Positions 23,701 to 34,344 are shown, counted from the stretch's first letter. The stretch is DNA of 64,000 bases from Mesorhabditis belari (GCA_958450365.1 CAUEEP010000638.1:54696-118695), one strand, 5' to 3'. Notes: generated from the letters alone by a model not told the origin. A program made the numbers and translations.

Positions 23701-24129
23701 CAACCAACTTTCTTGAGCCTTTGAAAATTTATGACAGTTTTCAAGTGGATCTATCCAGTTGATTAGTTAGTTGCTCAAAACAATGTATAAAGTTTTTTGG
23801 TTAAGTCACTTTTGAATAGATGAAATCTGTGTGCCATCAACAAACCTGTGCAGCCTCTTCGCTATGGCGGCCACTCCCAATATTTCGAAGACTCGATTTC
23901 CCAGCTGATTCCCTCCATGCAATGAGCTCATTCGGGCAGCCAGCAATCTCTCATTTTCTTCCAGCAAATCTTTTCCCTCGAATAATCTTTTCGATGAGCG
24001 AGAAAGATGTTTGGTGGCAAAAAGAATTGAAGAAGTATTGCTAAAAATTTTTTTAAATGAAAAAGAGAATTTCTTATTAAAAACGACCAAGTATTCTTTA
24101 TTTTTTGCACTATAAAGTCGAGTGTTCAT
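20709..24129 (-). CDS. GT11-type alpha-1,2-fucosyltransferase-like protein
   Basis: Probable Golgi glycosyltransferase adding fucose from GDP-fucose. Exons in order: about 23855-24010 or from ATG 24129 (SSLHGGNQLGNRVFEILGVA, the N-terminal G.LGN.LFE-like motif; AKRLHR), about 22880-23021 (RPSFLLQSDSFNQPVIRQ), about 22735-22850 (ERIVVIDAAFLQ), about 21727-21840 (LGFTEETLEL), about 21207-21300 (CSLRRKDFGSYAAKSSYIVE, replacing the H.RRGDF GDP-fucose motif), about 21065-21175 (FGITIFSDDAKNL) and about 20709-20935 (ISLASMHAYFV, then SDIQSTFGYLGAYLAG, the STF.W motif), stop 20709-20711. The AKRLHR-RPSF join keeps phase. A leader/anchor segment was not seen. Two palindromic MITEs lie in introns. Confidence 0.7.
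21929..22492. mobile_element. Palindromic MITE in fucosyltransferase intron
   Basis: The arms are inverted repeats of about 180 bp ending TTGGGTTGTCC..TTATGAATG on the left and its inverse on the right. A TA precedes the left end. The middle (about 22110-22290) is not palindromic. TTGGGTTGTCC resembles mariner ends. Confidence 0.75.
23289..23705. mobile_element. Palindromic MITE in fucosyltransferase intron 1
   Basis: A long inverted repeat: GGGTCGCGCAACTCCAGGCG (23319 onward) returns inverted at 23640-23670, and the inner arms share CTTATCGAGACTTAACGAGA-like sequence around a ~40 bp centre. The outer ends carry TTAACGAGA. No coding sequence. Confidence 0.75.
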
Positions 24130-24404
24130 TAACAAACATTATCTTTTACTAACTCAATGTTTTTTTGTGGTTTAGACAATCAACTCTGGTATCATTTACT
24201 TTGTAACTCTTGAACATATTCACAAAGTATAAGTGAAGATCGAGTTTTTCTCGTTCCACAACTACAACAATTCTACTACAACAATTCAAAAAAGTTCACA
24301 TCTCCCTTTCTTCCCCTTATTTTCCAAATCCAAAGTACAAATGCCGTTTTACATTTTCTTTCTCAATGTTCGATAGATCGGCTTTCCCTCGAACGAAAAT
24401 ATAA

Positions 24405-24635
24405 CTGGCTATGAACATTTATCTTCAAAAAGAATGTAAAAATATTCATTTTCAGCAAAGTTATGCCGTTTTTTATGAAAAACGCGACCTAAAATGGTCG
24501 TGCGGTCAGAATGACAAATGGCGCTTTTTCGGAAAATGCGCATAGAGAGAACACCTGCTCGAACCGTAGTCGGCTCACAAAAACGTCATAACTTTGCTTA
24601 ATATTTTTACATTATCTTTGAAGATAAATGATTAC
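24405..24635. repeat. Imperfect inverted repeat
   Basis: ATTTATCTTCAAAAAGAATG at ~24418 returns inverted at ~24630, with AAAATATT and GCAAAGTTATG.CGTTTT following on both arms. This is likely another small MITE just upstream of the DD37D element. Confidence 0.6.
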
Positions 24636-24792
24636 AAAATGCTTATGCAATTTTTAACATTTCATAGCTATTATAGCATGAGAGTCAGAGGTAGCTCATT
24701 GCGTCAAAATGCCGCTAAAAGTTTCGAAATCAAAAGGCCATTTCAGGGCATTTTTTCTGGAGGCATCAAGTCATTCGTCATTCTAATGTATA

Positions 24793-26127
24793 CAGGGTGA
24801 GCCAAAAGTCCCGGTACTTTTCCATAAATTTAGGTACATAATCCATAGGTCATTCCATTTAGGTGTTATCTTTAGTTCCTTAATGTTCATGTATTTACTT
24901 TTTTACATTTATTTTGATATTATCTTTTAAGAAAAGAGCAATTATTACTTTTACAAATACAACAAACATGACCACCGAGGTAGCGAAAAGAAGAATCACC
25001 ATCATTGAGTTACACAAACAAGGAAAGAAAGCGATGGAAATTGTTCGTATCAAAGGATTTCCAAAAATGACGGTCTATGATGCAATAAAATAATTTAATG
25101 AGTTGGGAAATGAAAAGGATAGAGCAAGAAGCGGCCGGCCACCAACTGCAACAACACCAGAAAAGTTCAATAAGGTGCGCTGTCAAATTAGGCGAAAGCC
25201 GTTACGATCGATGAGAAAAATGGCAGTATCTCTGAAAAATGGCCCAACAAGTGTCAGAAGAATTGTCCATAAAAAGCTAAAAATGTCTAGCTACCGGATT
25301 TCGCGTGGGCATTTCCTTAATGAGCAAATGAAGAAGAAGAGGAAAACTCGATCACGCAAGATGCTGCGTCTGGTCGCAAATGGTCGCCTCAATTCGCTGT
25401 TGTTCCAGACGAGAAGATCTTTACCATTGACCCCATCCACAATCGTCAAAATCATCGTTAACTTCTTAAAAGAGGATTAATGAACACTTTTGCAGCTAAG
25501 TTGATGGTGAAAAAGCATTTTCCAAAGAGTATCATGGTTTGGGCCGGCATCTGGTAAAACACAGGTAAAACACCACTTGTGTTTCTTGACAAAAATGTAA
25601 AAGTTAACGCCAATATCTATCAACAAGTAGTTTTATGGGATAAATTGAAATCTTGGGCTGCTCAACATTTTGGAAACAAAGGATTTACCTTGCAGCAAGA
25701 CTGGGCTCCAGCCCACGGAGCTCATTCAACGACCGCTCTTTGTCAACAACTTTTTCCTGGCTTTTGGGGTAAGGATGTTTGGCCATCGAACTCACCTGAC
25801 CTTAACCCACTTGACTACTCAATTTGGTCAATTTTGGAGGATAAGATATCCCACAAGAGTTATCATACGGTGGAAGCTTTGAAAGCTGCCTTACGTCGTG
25901 CATGGGACGAGATTATGGTGCCACAATGTACGACCATAGTGAAGAACTTCCCCAAGAGATTGAGAAAGTGCAATTGCACCGATGGTGGCAATTTTGAACA
26001 CTTCTTATGATTTTGTTATTATTTCGAGTGGTTAGTATCCAATACAAATCTTTTTTTGTCAAATTTCTTACTGAAAATCAAAAGTTATTAACTTCATAAA
26101 AAGTACGGGAACTTTTGGCGCACCCTG
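24793..26127 (+). mobile_element. DD37D Tc1/mariner element, inactive
   Basis: 1335 bp between inverted ends CAGGGTG.GCCAAAAGT and flanked by TA. The transposase runs rightward from ATG 24968 (MTTEVAKRRITIIELHKQGK, a helix-turn-helix; GRPPTATTP) to 26010. The catalytic triad is visible: D in KIFTID, D in QQDWAPAH and D in SPDLNPLDY with 37 residues between the last two, i.e. DD37D (maT-like), not Tc1 DD34E. A stop after VYDAIK (~25091) and a stop plus frame changes near 25430-25560 inactivate it. Confidence 0.85.
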
Positions 26128-26129
26128 TA

Positions 26130-26770
26130 CATTAGAATTCCTGATATTTCTAGTTTGTCTCCTCAGTTGTTGGGTTTGGAAGGAAAGCGTGTAAATAAAG
26201 ATATTTTGACCTATCTAAATATTGACCGTTTCACTTTTTATTAAAAACTTTTTTCTTATTCTTTGCTATCAAGTGCCAAACTTGTATCCAACATTAAGTT
26301 TGTTCAATTTAAGTTATTCTCTGCCGGTTTGCCAATGTAATTGACTATGACTAGCTGCTAAGCCATTTTTTTGAAAATCTTGTGTTTTGCCGAGCCTGAG
26401 GGCCACTTTTGAAGGACTTAACTATGGAAATTCAAAAAACTAAAAGGTCAAAGTTGTAGAGGACTATTTTAGTTGTAGTTGTCATTGGTTTAGTTGTAGT
26501 TATAGAGCACCAGAAACTGCTGTTAACTCAAAAATGAGGTCCAGACACTTTTTATCGGTTCTCCTAGACATGCAGTTGCGAAAATGATCGCCACAACGAT
26601 CTTTAGTACTTGAGTATTCCGATAGTCTGTTAATGACCAGAAACTTGATAATATTTTTGCTCAAATAATTGATGCAACCCTTTGAATTGACTGTAGACTG
26701 TGCCATCATGTACTTTAAAATCAAAACTGTTTCAAGAAAAACAACTTTATTTCCCATAAACAAACAAATG
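26130..26770. other. Spacer between DD37D element and the 1176-aa ORF
   Basis: Nothing coding that I can support. This is the 3' flank of the large minus-strand gene and should hold its polyadenylation site. Confidence 0.45.
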
Positions 26771-26773
26771 AAA

Positions 26774-29700
26774 TCACTTCAGCAAGTTATTGACCAAGCT
26801 TTGCACAGCTGGATGCTCATTTTCCCTGAGCTTCTTGAACAAAGGGATGTACTCTTCTTCTTCATTTCTATTGATCAATGAAAGCATTTGGGCAACCGTG
26901 CAGACAACTTCGATCTCTTTGTGTTCCAAGAAGGTTACGATCACTTCTTTTATGATCTCTTCTCTGTCTTTCTCTAAATCAAAGTAATTTCTACATAAGA
27001 AATCCCTCAACGAATCGGCCAATTGATAGCTGAACCAAGGGGTGAGCTTTTCATAGAAAACCGGGAGTTTTCTAGCGATTCTATTCGCAAACTCAGCCAA
27101 ATCTTTTGAGTTCACCCATTCATTGGCAAAATTCAGCAACAGATAACTTTTTGGGTCGTCGGAGAACGATAAAATCGAGGAAAATGTCTCCAAAACATGA
27201 CTGATAATCACCTTTCTGTCAACTGTTTCCCATTTGTTGAAAACGATTCGTAAAATCAGCTCACGAGTAGCTGTTTTAACCAATAAACAATCATTTTTCA
27301 CTTGTTCTTTGAAGATTTTCGTTAAAACGTTCAACCTCTCCTCAAGTTTTTCGGTTTCCAAGTACTTGCTGACCAAAAACGATCTAGCTCCTTCAGCTCG
27401 ATTGATGAAATTTGGTGACTCGTTGAAAAGATACTTTTTCAAAAGTGTTTCCATAAAATCTTCTGGCAAAAAGTTGGCTGAATCAATGTTGATCAGCAGA
27501 GAATAGCCATAGAGATTTCTCTCCTTTTTCTCGGGGATTAAGGCTTCGAATTTTTCAACGAGTTGCAATAAAATCTTCATAAAGTCAACGACATATTCAT
27601 CCGGAATTAGATCCACTTTAAACGGCCATGGATCAAGCATTGGTTCATCTTTTTCTTTCATTGATTCAATCATCTCTTTCGTTAATCCCCAAGTTTTTTC
27701 GTTGGGGAATTTGGCGAACAAATTCTGAGTCTCAGCCAGTACAATTGATCGAATCGAGTAGTGATCTTGTTGAAGCCAAGTGTTTTTGAAAAAATTAAAG
27801 ATTTCCTCAAAGTTGCCTAACTTTGACATGAGTCTAACTCCGTGTTTTCCCACGGAGACTCTCTGTTTTGAAAGATTTATCGAGAAATCCAAAGCTGTTG
27901 GCAACTTTGTTCGTTTGCAAGAGTTCTCCAAAGTTGACAAAGCTGTTGACAAGTAGTCGCCCTGACAAAGTCTTTCGATGAGTTGGAGTTGAACTGGTGG
28001 ATTGACCAGCTTCATCCCAGTCACGATGTTTCTGATCAATGAAAACTGTTCCCCAGCTTCTGGATCAACGACATCGATGTCTTTTGTTGGGAGGAATGGC
28101 TCAGCGAGTTTCGAGTAAGAATCACCGTCAATCAACAATGAGATTAAGATGAAAGAGTCTCCTTTTTGACGGGTTTCTTCATCTTTTACATTAGCCAAGC
28201 ACTTTTCCAAGAATTTCTTTGGCAAATCGTTGCACCAAGCAAGTTTTCTGATGAATCGGTGAACGAGTTTTGTGTGTGACCATTTCAGGCACTCGTCGAA
28301 GTACTTTTCCCATTGGCTGGTTATAGCTTTTGGATCCCTTTTCAATCTATTCAAGGTTTGAACATCAATTTCAATCAAATCTTTCTCCGAGGGCCATAAT
28401 TTTTCGTAAAGTTCCTTGTTGTACTTCTTCAGAACAGTCTTCAACGATGAGTACTGGACGTTATCTTCCTTTAAGATCCTGAAGAGCTCATCGAAATGCC
28501 AACTCAACCCATCAGTTGGTAGGATTTCTGATAAGGCATTTCTCTGTAAACATCGCTGATTGTACTCGTAGCTCTGTTCGATGAGAGCCGTGACCGTTCT
28601 CTCTTTCACCTCATCCCATCCATTGCCACCTTTTCTCCCGACTTGTTCGGCAATTCTCCAGAAGTTCTCCAAAGAAACCCTCTGTATTTTAGGCTCATCA
28701 CTGACTGCCCATTGATGCCAATAATCATGGGAAATCACATAGAATAACCACTCAAAGATCAACCCTGTTGACTGATCATTGTCCAATTTGAACTTGAGCC
28801 CGGCCTCCAAGAGATCCCTAGGCAAAGATCTGAAATCAGATTGGTCAATCTTGATCCACAATCGCTGAATTATCTCAAAAATGACATCCCAATGTTCTTT
28901 TGTCAGAACTTTGTGCAAATTTTGGAGCTTTCTGAGGAATGCCTGATGGAAGTAGGGCGTTTCATTTCGATGTCGGTCTCTGATCAGCTTGAGAACATCC
29001 ATCAACTCTTCCAGGTCATTGTTTACTTCACAGCAGAGTAGAATTTCCTCAATCAGGGAAATCCTTTTGTTGACATCCGAAGCTTTTTTGAGTTCTGATC
29101 TCAAATTTGGAACAATTTCTTCAACTGAGAGATAGCATTTCCAATTCGTTTCCCAGCGAGAGATCTTCCCGGCTGCTTGCTTTTCAGCCTTGATTTTGGC
29201 CAACTTTAAACGATCTTCTGTTCTCAAAAATTTCATCAGTGTTTCAGTCACAGCTTTTTCATTGTCCAATAGATTTCTCCCATAAGCCTTCTCATAAGAG
29301 TCCAGGAATAGTTGTGCTGTTTTTTGTTTTGGATAATACTCAAGATTGCCCAACATTGAATCAACATCAAAATTCTCCAGCTTTGGGAACATTTTCGGGA
29401 ACATTTCTTCCAAATCTTGCTCCGAAATCTTTTTCATATCTAAAAACTTGAAAAACAATTTGGGTTTTGAGAGGTATTCTTCTCGGGCATTTCGTTGAAA
29501 ACGTTTCGTTTGTTTCTTCGAAAGTTTCAAATGATAGAAATCTTCACCCTGTAGCTCAACAATTGCCAGAAATTCTTTTAAATGTCTTCTGATCAGTTTC
29601 GGAAGAAAACTCGAATATTTTCCAATGTCAATTTTATGATTGAATCGGCTTTTGGTGTCTTTCTTTGGAGCTGACAATTTGAAATACCAAAAGACAAGAT

Positions 29701-30304
29701 CCGAATCTTTTTGAAAAAGCTTCAAAACACAGTGTGGCGACAGAACGATCCTATACTTGGTGATCGATTCTCTCAAAAAATCACTCGAACAAGCGATCAG
29801 CAATGGTTCCGCTTCTTTTAGACCATAGATTTTCAGAATCTTTTCAAAAAGTTCTTCGGCTGATTGAGAGGGCAATGACTTGGATAACTTTTTGATGATT
29901 TTCGAACGAGTCGAATAGGTGACAAATGGGAAGATATTTTCGGTGAAATATTCAGAGTTTAAGGCCTCGTTTGAGCCGTCGAAGTACTCATTCAAGCCAA
30001 GAGCTCTTGTCACGAATTCACTGTTTTCTGACAACAAACCATTTTTGATTTGTTCAAAGTTTTTCGGATCTTTGTTTCCCAGTCGAATCGACATCTTGGC
30101 TGCTTCGATTTTGATCAATGGAAGTAAATCTTTTGGCAGTCTTTCATCGGCTACAAGGTTTTCCAAATCAATTTTATCGTCGATTTTCTTCTTGATCTCT
30201 TTGGCCAGCCATTTCTGCTTTTCGTGGGCTGTTTCACCGGGGATTTCTTGAAGAGCTGAGAGAATTTTTGTAGAGATTTCGGAGCTTTCAAAAGCTTGCT
30301 CCAT
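26774..30304 (-). CDS. Unrecognised 1176-residue intronless helical protein
   Basis: One uninterrupted frame from ATG 30304 (MEQAFESSEISTKILSAL) to stop at 26774. A longer frame upstream exists but lacks an ATG. I do not recognise the family. The protein is almost wholly charged/Leu-rich helices of 30-50 residues without signal peptide or membrane segment, such as LPKDLLPLIKIEAAKMSIRL near residue 60 and ELIQ-like helices to the C-terminal EYIPLFKKLRENEHPAVQSL, which has the look of HEAT/ARM repeats. It is rich in Lys/Glu (KK..DDKIDLE). The uninterrupted 3.5 kb frame contrasts with every other gene here, where exons are 60-250 bp. This suggests a retrocopy or a horizontally gained gene; function is unknown. 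Confidence 0.85.
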   Translation of the reverse strand: MEQAFESSEISTKILSALQEIPGETAHEKQKWLAKEIKKKIDDKIDLENLVADERLPKDLLPLIKIEAAKMSIRLGNKDPKNFEQIKNGLLSENSEFVTRALGLNEYFDGSNEALNSEYFTENIFPFVTYSTRSKIIKKLSKSLPSQSAEELFEKILKIYGLKEAEPLLIACSSDFLRESITKYRIVLSPHCVLKLFQKDSDLVFWYFKLSAPKKDTKSRFNHKIDIGKYSSFLPKLIRRHLKEFLAIVELQGEDFYHLKLSKKQTKRFQRNAREEYLSKPKLFFKFLDMKKISEQDLEEMFPKMFPKLENFDVDSMLGNLEYYPKQKTAQLFLDSYEKAYGRNLLDNEKAVTETLMKFLRTEDRLKLAKIKAEKQAAGKISRWETNWKCYLSVEEIVPNLRSELKKASDVNKRISLIEEILLCCEVNNDLEELMDVLKLIRDRHRNETPYFHQAFLRKLQNLHKVLTKEHWDVIFEIIQRLWIKIDQSDFRSLPRDLLEAGLKFKLDNDQSTGLIFEWLFYVISHDYWHQWAVSDEPKIQRVSLENFWRIAEQVGRKGGNGWDEVKERTVTALIEQSYEYNQRCLQRNALSEILPTDGLSWHFDELFRILKEDNVQYSSLKTVLKKYNKELYEKLWPSEKDLIEIDVQTLNRLKRDPKAITSQWEKYFDECLKWSHTKLVHRFIRKLAWCNDLPKKFLEKCLANVKDEETRQKGDSFILISLLIDGDSYSKLAEPFLPTKDIDVVDPEAGEQFSLIRNIVTGMKLVNPPVQLQLIERLCQGDYLSTALSTLENSCKRTKLPTALDFSINLSKQRVSVGKHGVRLMSKLGNFEEIFNFFKNTWLQQDHYSIRSIVLAETQNLFAKFPNEKTWGLTKEMIESMKEKDEPMLDPWPFKVDLIPDEYVVDFMKILLQLVEKFEALIPEKKERNLYGYSLLINIDSANFLPEDFMETLLKKYLFNESPNFINRAEGARSFLVSKYLETEKLEERLNVLTKIFKEQVKNDCLLVKTATRELILRIVFNKWETVDRKVIISHVLETFSSILSFSDDPKSYLLLNFANEWVNSKDLAEFANRIARKLPVFYEKLTPWFSYQLADSLRDFLCRNYFDLEKDREEIIKEVIVTFLEHKEIEVVCTVAQMLSLINRNEEEEYIPLFKKLRENEHPAVQSLVNNLLK

Positions 30305-30351
30305 TTTTGAGTTGGTGATTGATAAAACTAATGAGATTTTTGGAATCAAGT

Positions 30352-30560
30352 TCAGTGATCGATCGAAATCAAGTCGTCCAAATCGTCGAAATCCAAGATC
30401 AACTCAAAATCGTTCAGTGAAACTTTTTCGTCAAGAGTTGTCCAAGAGGCTCTGAAAAGCTTCAAATTATTGAATCTAATTATTGTCAAAACCAGTCACC
30501 TGTTCCAATCAGGTTTTCTTCGTTGTCCCAGGCAACTAGGTAATCAGCCAAAATGAAAAG
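30352..30560 (-). CDS. 3' exons of an unidentified gene with acidic C-terminus
   Basis: A ~48 bp intron (GTGACTGG...CTTTTCAG) joins an exon ending at about 30512 to an exon that reads SWTTLDEKVSLNDFELILDF and then DDLDDLISIDH before TGA 30352-30354. The alternative upstream frame gives LFILADYLVAWDNEENLIGT, which would stop sooner after the join, so frame choice is open. The stop lies only 47 bp before the ATG of the 1176-residue gene, an operon-like spacing with a possible trans-splice acceptor (CTCATTAG). 5' exons were not found up to 31000. Confidence 0.35.
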
Positions 30561-30999
30561 TCTTCTAATTCAATTTCGAAACTCCAGTCGATCCGTGTAG
30601 AAATTGTTCAGATAGAGATTTTGGAGTTAGATTTCAAAAATCCAAATTGGACTCTTCAAAAGAATGAATAAAATCACTTTCTCAAATAAAAATTGGTCAG
30701 AATTTCGAAAATCTGACTGATTCAAGTCGAATCTGATCAACAAAAAGTCGATTCACCCGTTCGTCGTCGAATCACGACTCACAATTCAAGTGAATCAGTT
30801 TGAAGTAAATTTTCGACAATCCTAACAGATCTTTTCGAAATGAATGAGTCGAAAAGCTTTCGTCAAGTCGGAATTGAAATCAATCTCAAAGATGAGTCAG
30901 AAGCAGTCAAAAACACCTCAAAAAAGCCGTGGTTTGGGTTTGACTGAATGATTTTCAGTCGCTATGGGGCGCTGTATTTATTTGTCCCACTTTCTACGT

Positions 31000-31960
31000 T
31001 TTTAGGGGCGTTTTCCAGCCCTTTCTCTCCCCATTTCAGCTCTTTTTTTCTTATTTTCTATTGATCGTTCACTCTTTTAGCTCTTTTCATCTCTATGTCT
31101 CTGTATTTCGCGCTTGTTTTGTTTCTTTGCGTCTCTCCGTGTTGTCAACTCTCTTTTCCGGTCAATGTTGTGCAATTTTTTGAAAAAGAAACTGCAAACT
31201 TCAACAACCACGGAGAAATTGGCTGTGTTATTCAGCTGCATTTTTATTCAGCTGTTATTCAGTTATTCAGCTGCACTTTTACTAACTCCATCAAAGTTTA
31301 CGCAAAAAAAATCCGGACTTTGACATTAAGCTTTGAAAAAAATTGTGAAATTGATCAAAAAATGGTAAAATGTTTTGCAAAACAATGTTTTACGTTTGAA
31401 TACGTTTACTATATACAATATACAATTTTATTGAGTGACAGAGTTTGATTCGATCTCTAATAATAAACCCAACTCCAATCATCCTTTGTCCTCCCCATAA
31501 ACCACTGATTCTCCTCCTCACAATAGCCGTATTTCCAATCAGAATGACCACATGGCTAAAAGGAAAACTTGATGCTGAATTGATCAATTCATTAATGAAG
31601 ATAACATTTGTTATAGTCAATTTTAACGCCACAAACCCCTTGACACTGATGATTGTTGAGGGATAGGGGCGCCATAAAGGGCAACACTGTCCCGTAGCAA
31701 CCACACCGCACCAGCCATCCGTTTTGTAAGCAAAGTCCACAGCTAGGGATGTTTTTTGAAATTAGCATAAAGTCATAAAATCAGCTTACTTTTAAAAGGA
31801 AGATATTTAGATCTTTCAGTAACAATCAACGCAGATTTTTATTCTAAAGCGATTGGCCAAAAACATCTAAATCTGTTGCCATTTGACAACGTTGTAAGCG
31901 AAACAAAAAAAGCAGCGAAAGGAATTTTGAAATATAAAACTATCCCTACTAAACCACAAG
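31000..31960. other. Spacer, mostly unassigned
   Basis: It contains a C/T-rich stretch (31000-31150) and a minus-strand frame at 31390-31740 (DFAYKTDGWCGVVATGQ), which I cannot assign. No support for a gene. Confidence 0.4.
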
Positions 31961-31966
31961 TAGCCG

Positions 31967-32136
31967 TACACAGTCGAATCTCTCTATAACGGAATGGAAG
32001 GGACCAAAAAATGTTTCCGTTATATAGAGTGCCGTTATATATAGCTTAGCGTCGGCCGGGACCAAAATTCGATTCCGTTACTTTGAGTTTTCCGTTATAT
32101 AGAGTTGCGTTATAGAGAGAGCCGACTGTAGAGTTC
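31967..32136. mobile_element. Pogo/Tigger-type MITE
   Basis: About 170 bp with inverted ends CAGTCGAATCTCTCTATAAC and GTTATAGAGAGAGCCGACTG beside TA. The CAGTCGAA.CTCTATATAACG ends are characteristic of pogo/Tigger non-autonomous elements. No coding capacity. Confidence 0.7.
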
Positions 32137-32189
32137 AAAAATTCCAGCTACCGGTTTCCAAAAAAGCTTCTCAAACCACATGACACTTC

Positions 32190-32650
32190 ATTTGCTATTT
32201 AGTAGTAAAAAGATTAAAACTAGCACTGTCAGTCGATTCCCCAACCCCCAAAAACTGCGGGTACAATTTTTCTGTTCAAAAATGTGAAATTTTTGAACTT
32301 TAAAATGCAAAAACGAAGATCGCTCTGTGTTCCCAGTGCGCGAGTACAATCACGCTCGATCTGGCATCCCACGTTTGCGGATATAGTCCTTTCACTCCTC
32401 GAATCGGTAACCAATCCGTTGTCTGCCCCAGGTGGTCACCGCTTCCCAAAACTAACCGTGGCTTTAGAATCGGCAATTTCGCTCATTTTGACCACAATGG
32501 CGGGTTCTCCGTCGGTCGAAATCGGATCCCAAGTGCCCGTAAAAGGGGGTGCAAGGGAGCCGCTGTGAATTTTTGGATTCATCTCAAGGATTCCGGTCCG
32601 TAGGGGCAGCAAGAACTCATGAAATAAAGCGAGCAAATGGACTCAGGTAT
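32190..32650 (+). repeat. GC-rich dispersed repeat, copy 3
   Basis: Shares its left end with copy 1 (TTTAGTAGTAAAA, CGATTCCCCAACCC). It is the most diverged of the four copies and forms the outer end of inverted duplication arm 2. Confidence 0.7.
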
Positions 32651-33211
32651 TGAAAAATGAAGGCTATCATAGGCGCCAACCCAATACTAAATCCATTTTG
32701 TAATTCCATCAAATTTTCGAACAACCTCGGCTTTATACGAGTTATTTTTGCACATCAGCGAAGTCGAGATCTTCTTGCCGCTGAGAATGGACAAGAAATA
32801 AATAGAGCATCTTGTTCCCCCCGATAGGCGTTTGCATCTCCGCGGCGAAATCGTCCGTTCAGTTAGGATTATTCCCTTGTGAGGGCTTGAGTACTAGAGG
32901 TTGTGCTTGTGTACTGTTTGTCCCAAATTATTCGTGTGAATTAATGTATTCATTTTTCTATTGCAAACCTATGAAAAGTTTGCTGTGTCACTGCATAAAC
33001 AGCAATCAATCAAGCTGTTTTCACAATCTGAGAAAGGTTTTTTTCTCTAACACTTCTCTAGCATAAACAATTCAATTTTTAACTTTTCTTCTTGTTAATT
33101 TACGTACACGGTTATTGGTAGCTTTAAGAAAAGTGTTTAAGTGAAATTGTCTCAAAAGCTGCTTACATTTAAGCTTACAGTTAAAAGGAAAAACTTTATT
33201 TCACAAATGGT

Positions 33212-34130
33212 TCAGAATTTAGCCGGCTGTTCACAAAGCGCTGCTCGATAGGCCCTATCACAGGGCCAATCGTCCCATTTGGCCGTCATAGCTGGATTGG
33301 TTACATCGGCGTAAATCTGAAAATCGATGAGGTTAATTGTTACAGGAATTGAAATCAAAGATTACTTTTATGGAAAACATACACGAACACAGTGACTGTC
33401 CCCGGAGTTCGGTTCCCCGGGAGCCCAATTCGTGTAATTCCACGGTGATCCATCCGACCATTTCCAATCATCGACACCAGGTCCAGTCTGTATTTGAAAC
33501 TGTATATTTTTCGGCTTTTATTTTAAACATGTTGATTCTTTTATAGTTTAGAACTAAGTGCATGAAAGTAAGACAGACAAATCTAAAATCCTAGTCTAAC
33601 AAGTTTCATTTTCTAAGTTTCAGTCCAGTTTCAGTTCTACCTGTTGTGACTTTTTAGCTACAATTTACAATAACAAAAGGGTATAGAACAAATCAAATAA
33701 AATGAAAAGTGTAGAAATTTCTGGTGACCATTTGCCATGACATTTGCCCTACCCGTTGTCCACCGAACAAAATCCACGCTTGCAGGTCGTTCACTCCGGT
33801 TTTTGTCAATTCTGAAAAGATAAAGATGAATAAAACACAAAGTTTTTAAAAAAAAACATAAGGTAAAATACATGATACCATAGACAATCTGATTTTGCTC
33901 GGGAGAATGAATCGAAGCTAAATTAGCGTTCGCCACTCGACAGTTCTCATCCCCGGAAGCCCCATTCACAGCGTAGATAAGCTGGATTTGATTAGCCAAA
34001 TTTAATGGCAAGTTTATAAACCAAATTTTTTTAAAAAAGAATTTTTGTACCTTATAACAACTTTTGAAAGTCTCAATATAGGTCCATCCCGAGGGACAGG
34101 GGGGCTGTTCGGACAAGTGGTGGGCGAGGG
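33212..34130 (-). CDS. C-type lectin domain protein, copy 2
   Basis: Near-identical partner of the gene at 16650-17617. It reads PTTCPNSPPCPSGWTYIETF, NCRVANANLASIHSPEQNQI, GVNDLQAWILFGG, WKWSDGSPWNYTNWAPGEPN and ends QQPAKF with stop at 33212-33214. The Pro-rich lead differs slightly from copy 1 (SLAVPSPTT). The EPN motif and WDDW-type Ca site are inferred to bind mannose-like sugars. The leader exon was not identified. It lies directly downstream of a second lectin gene on the same strand. Confidence 0.75.
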
Positions 34131-34344
34131 GACAGCCAATGATGGAGATGGGGTTGAGATCTTAATTTTGGAACTTTGTCATCGTTGAAACAAGATTGTA
34201 TTGAACTTAACTTGAATCTGATTTGATTTGTAAAAACGATAAACAAAAAACAACAAACAAACAAAGTTTCTTGTGAAACCTAGATAGAATAAAGCTAATT
34301 TTGAAACGGAGAACAGCCAAAGGAAAAAAAGCCAAAAAGAAATG

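Noticed and set aside
30305..30349. Longer N-terminus for the 1176-residue protein
   Set aside because: The extra 15 codons begin with TTG, not ATG. The first ATG is at 30304.
31095..31448. Plus-strand ORF MSLYFALVLFLCVSPC as a secreted protein
   Set aside because: A leader-like start, but the rest is composition-driven, has no splice or family support and lies in a C/T-rich promoter-like region.
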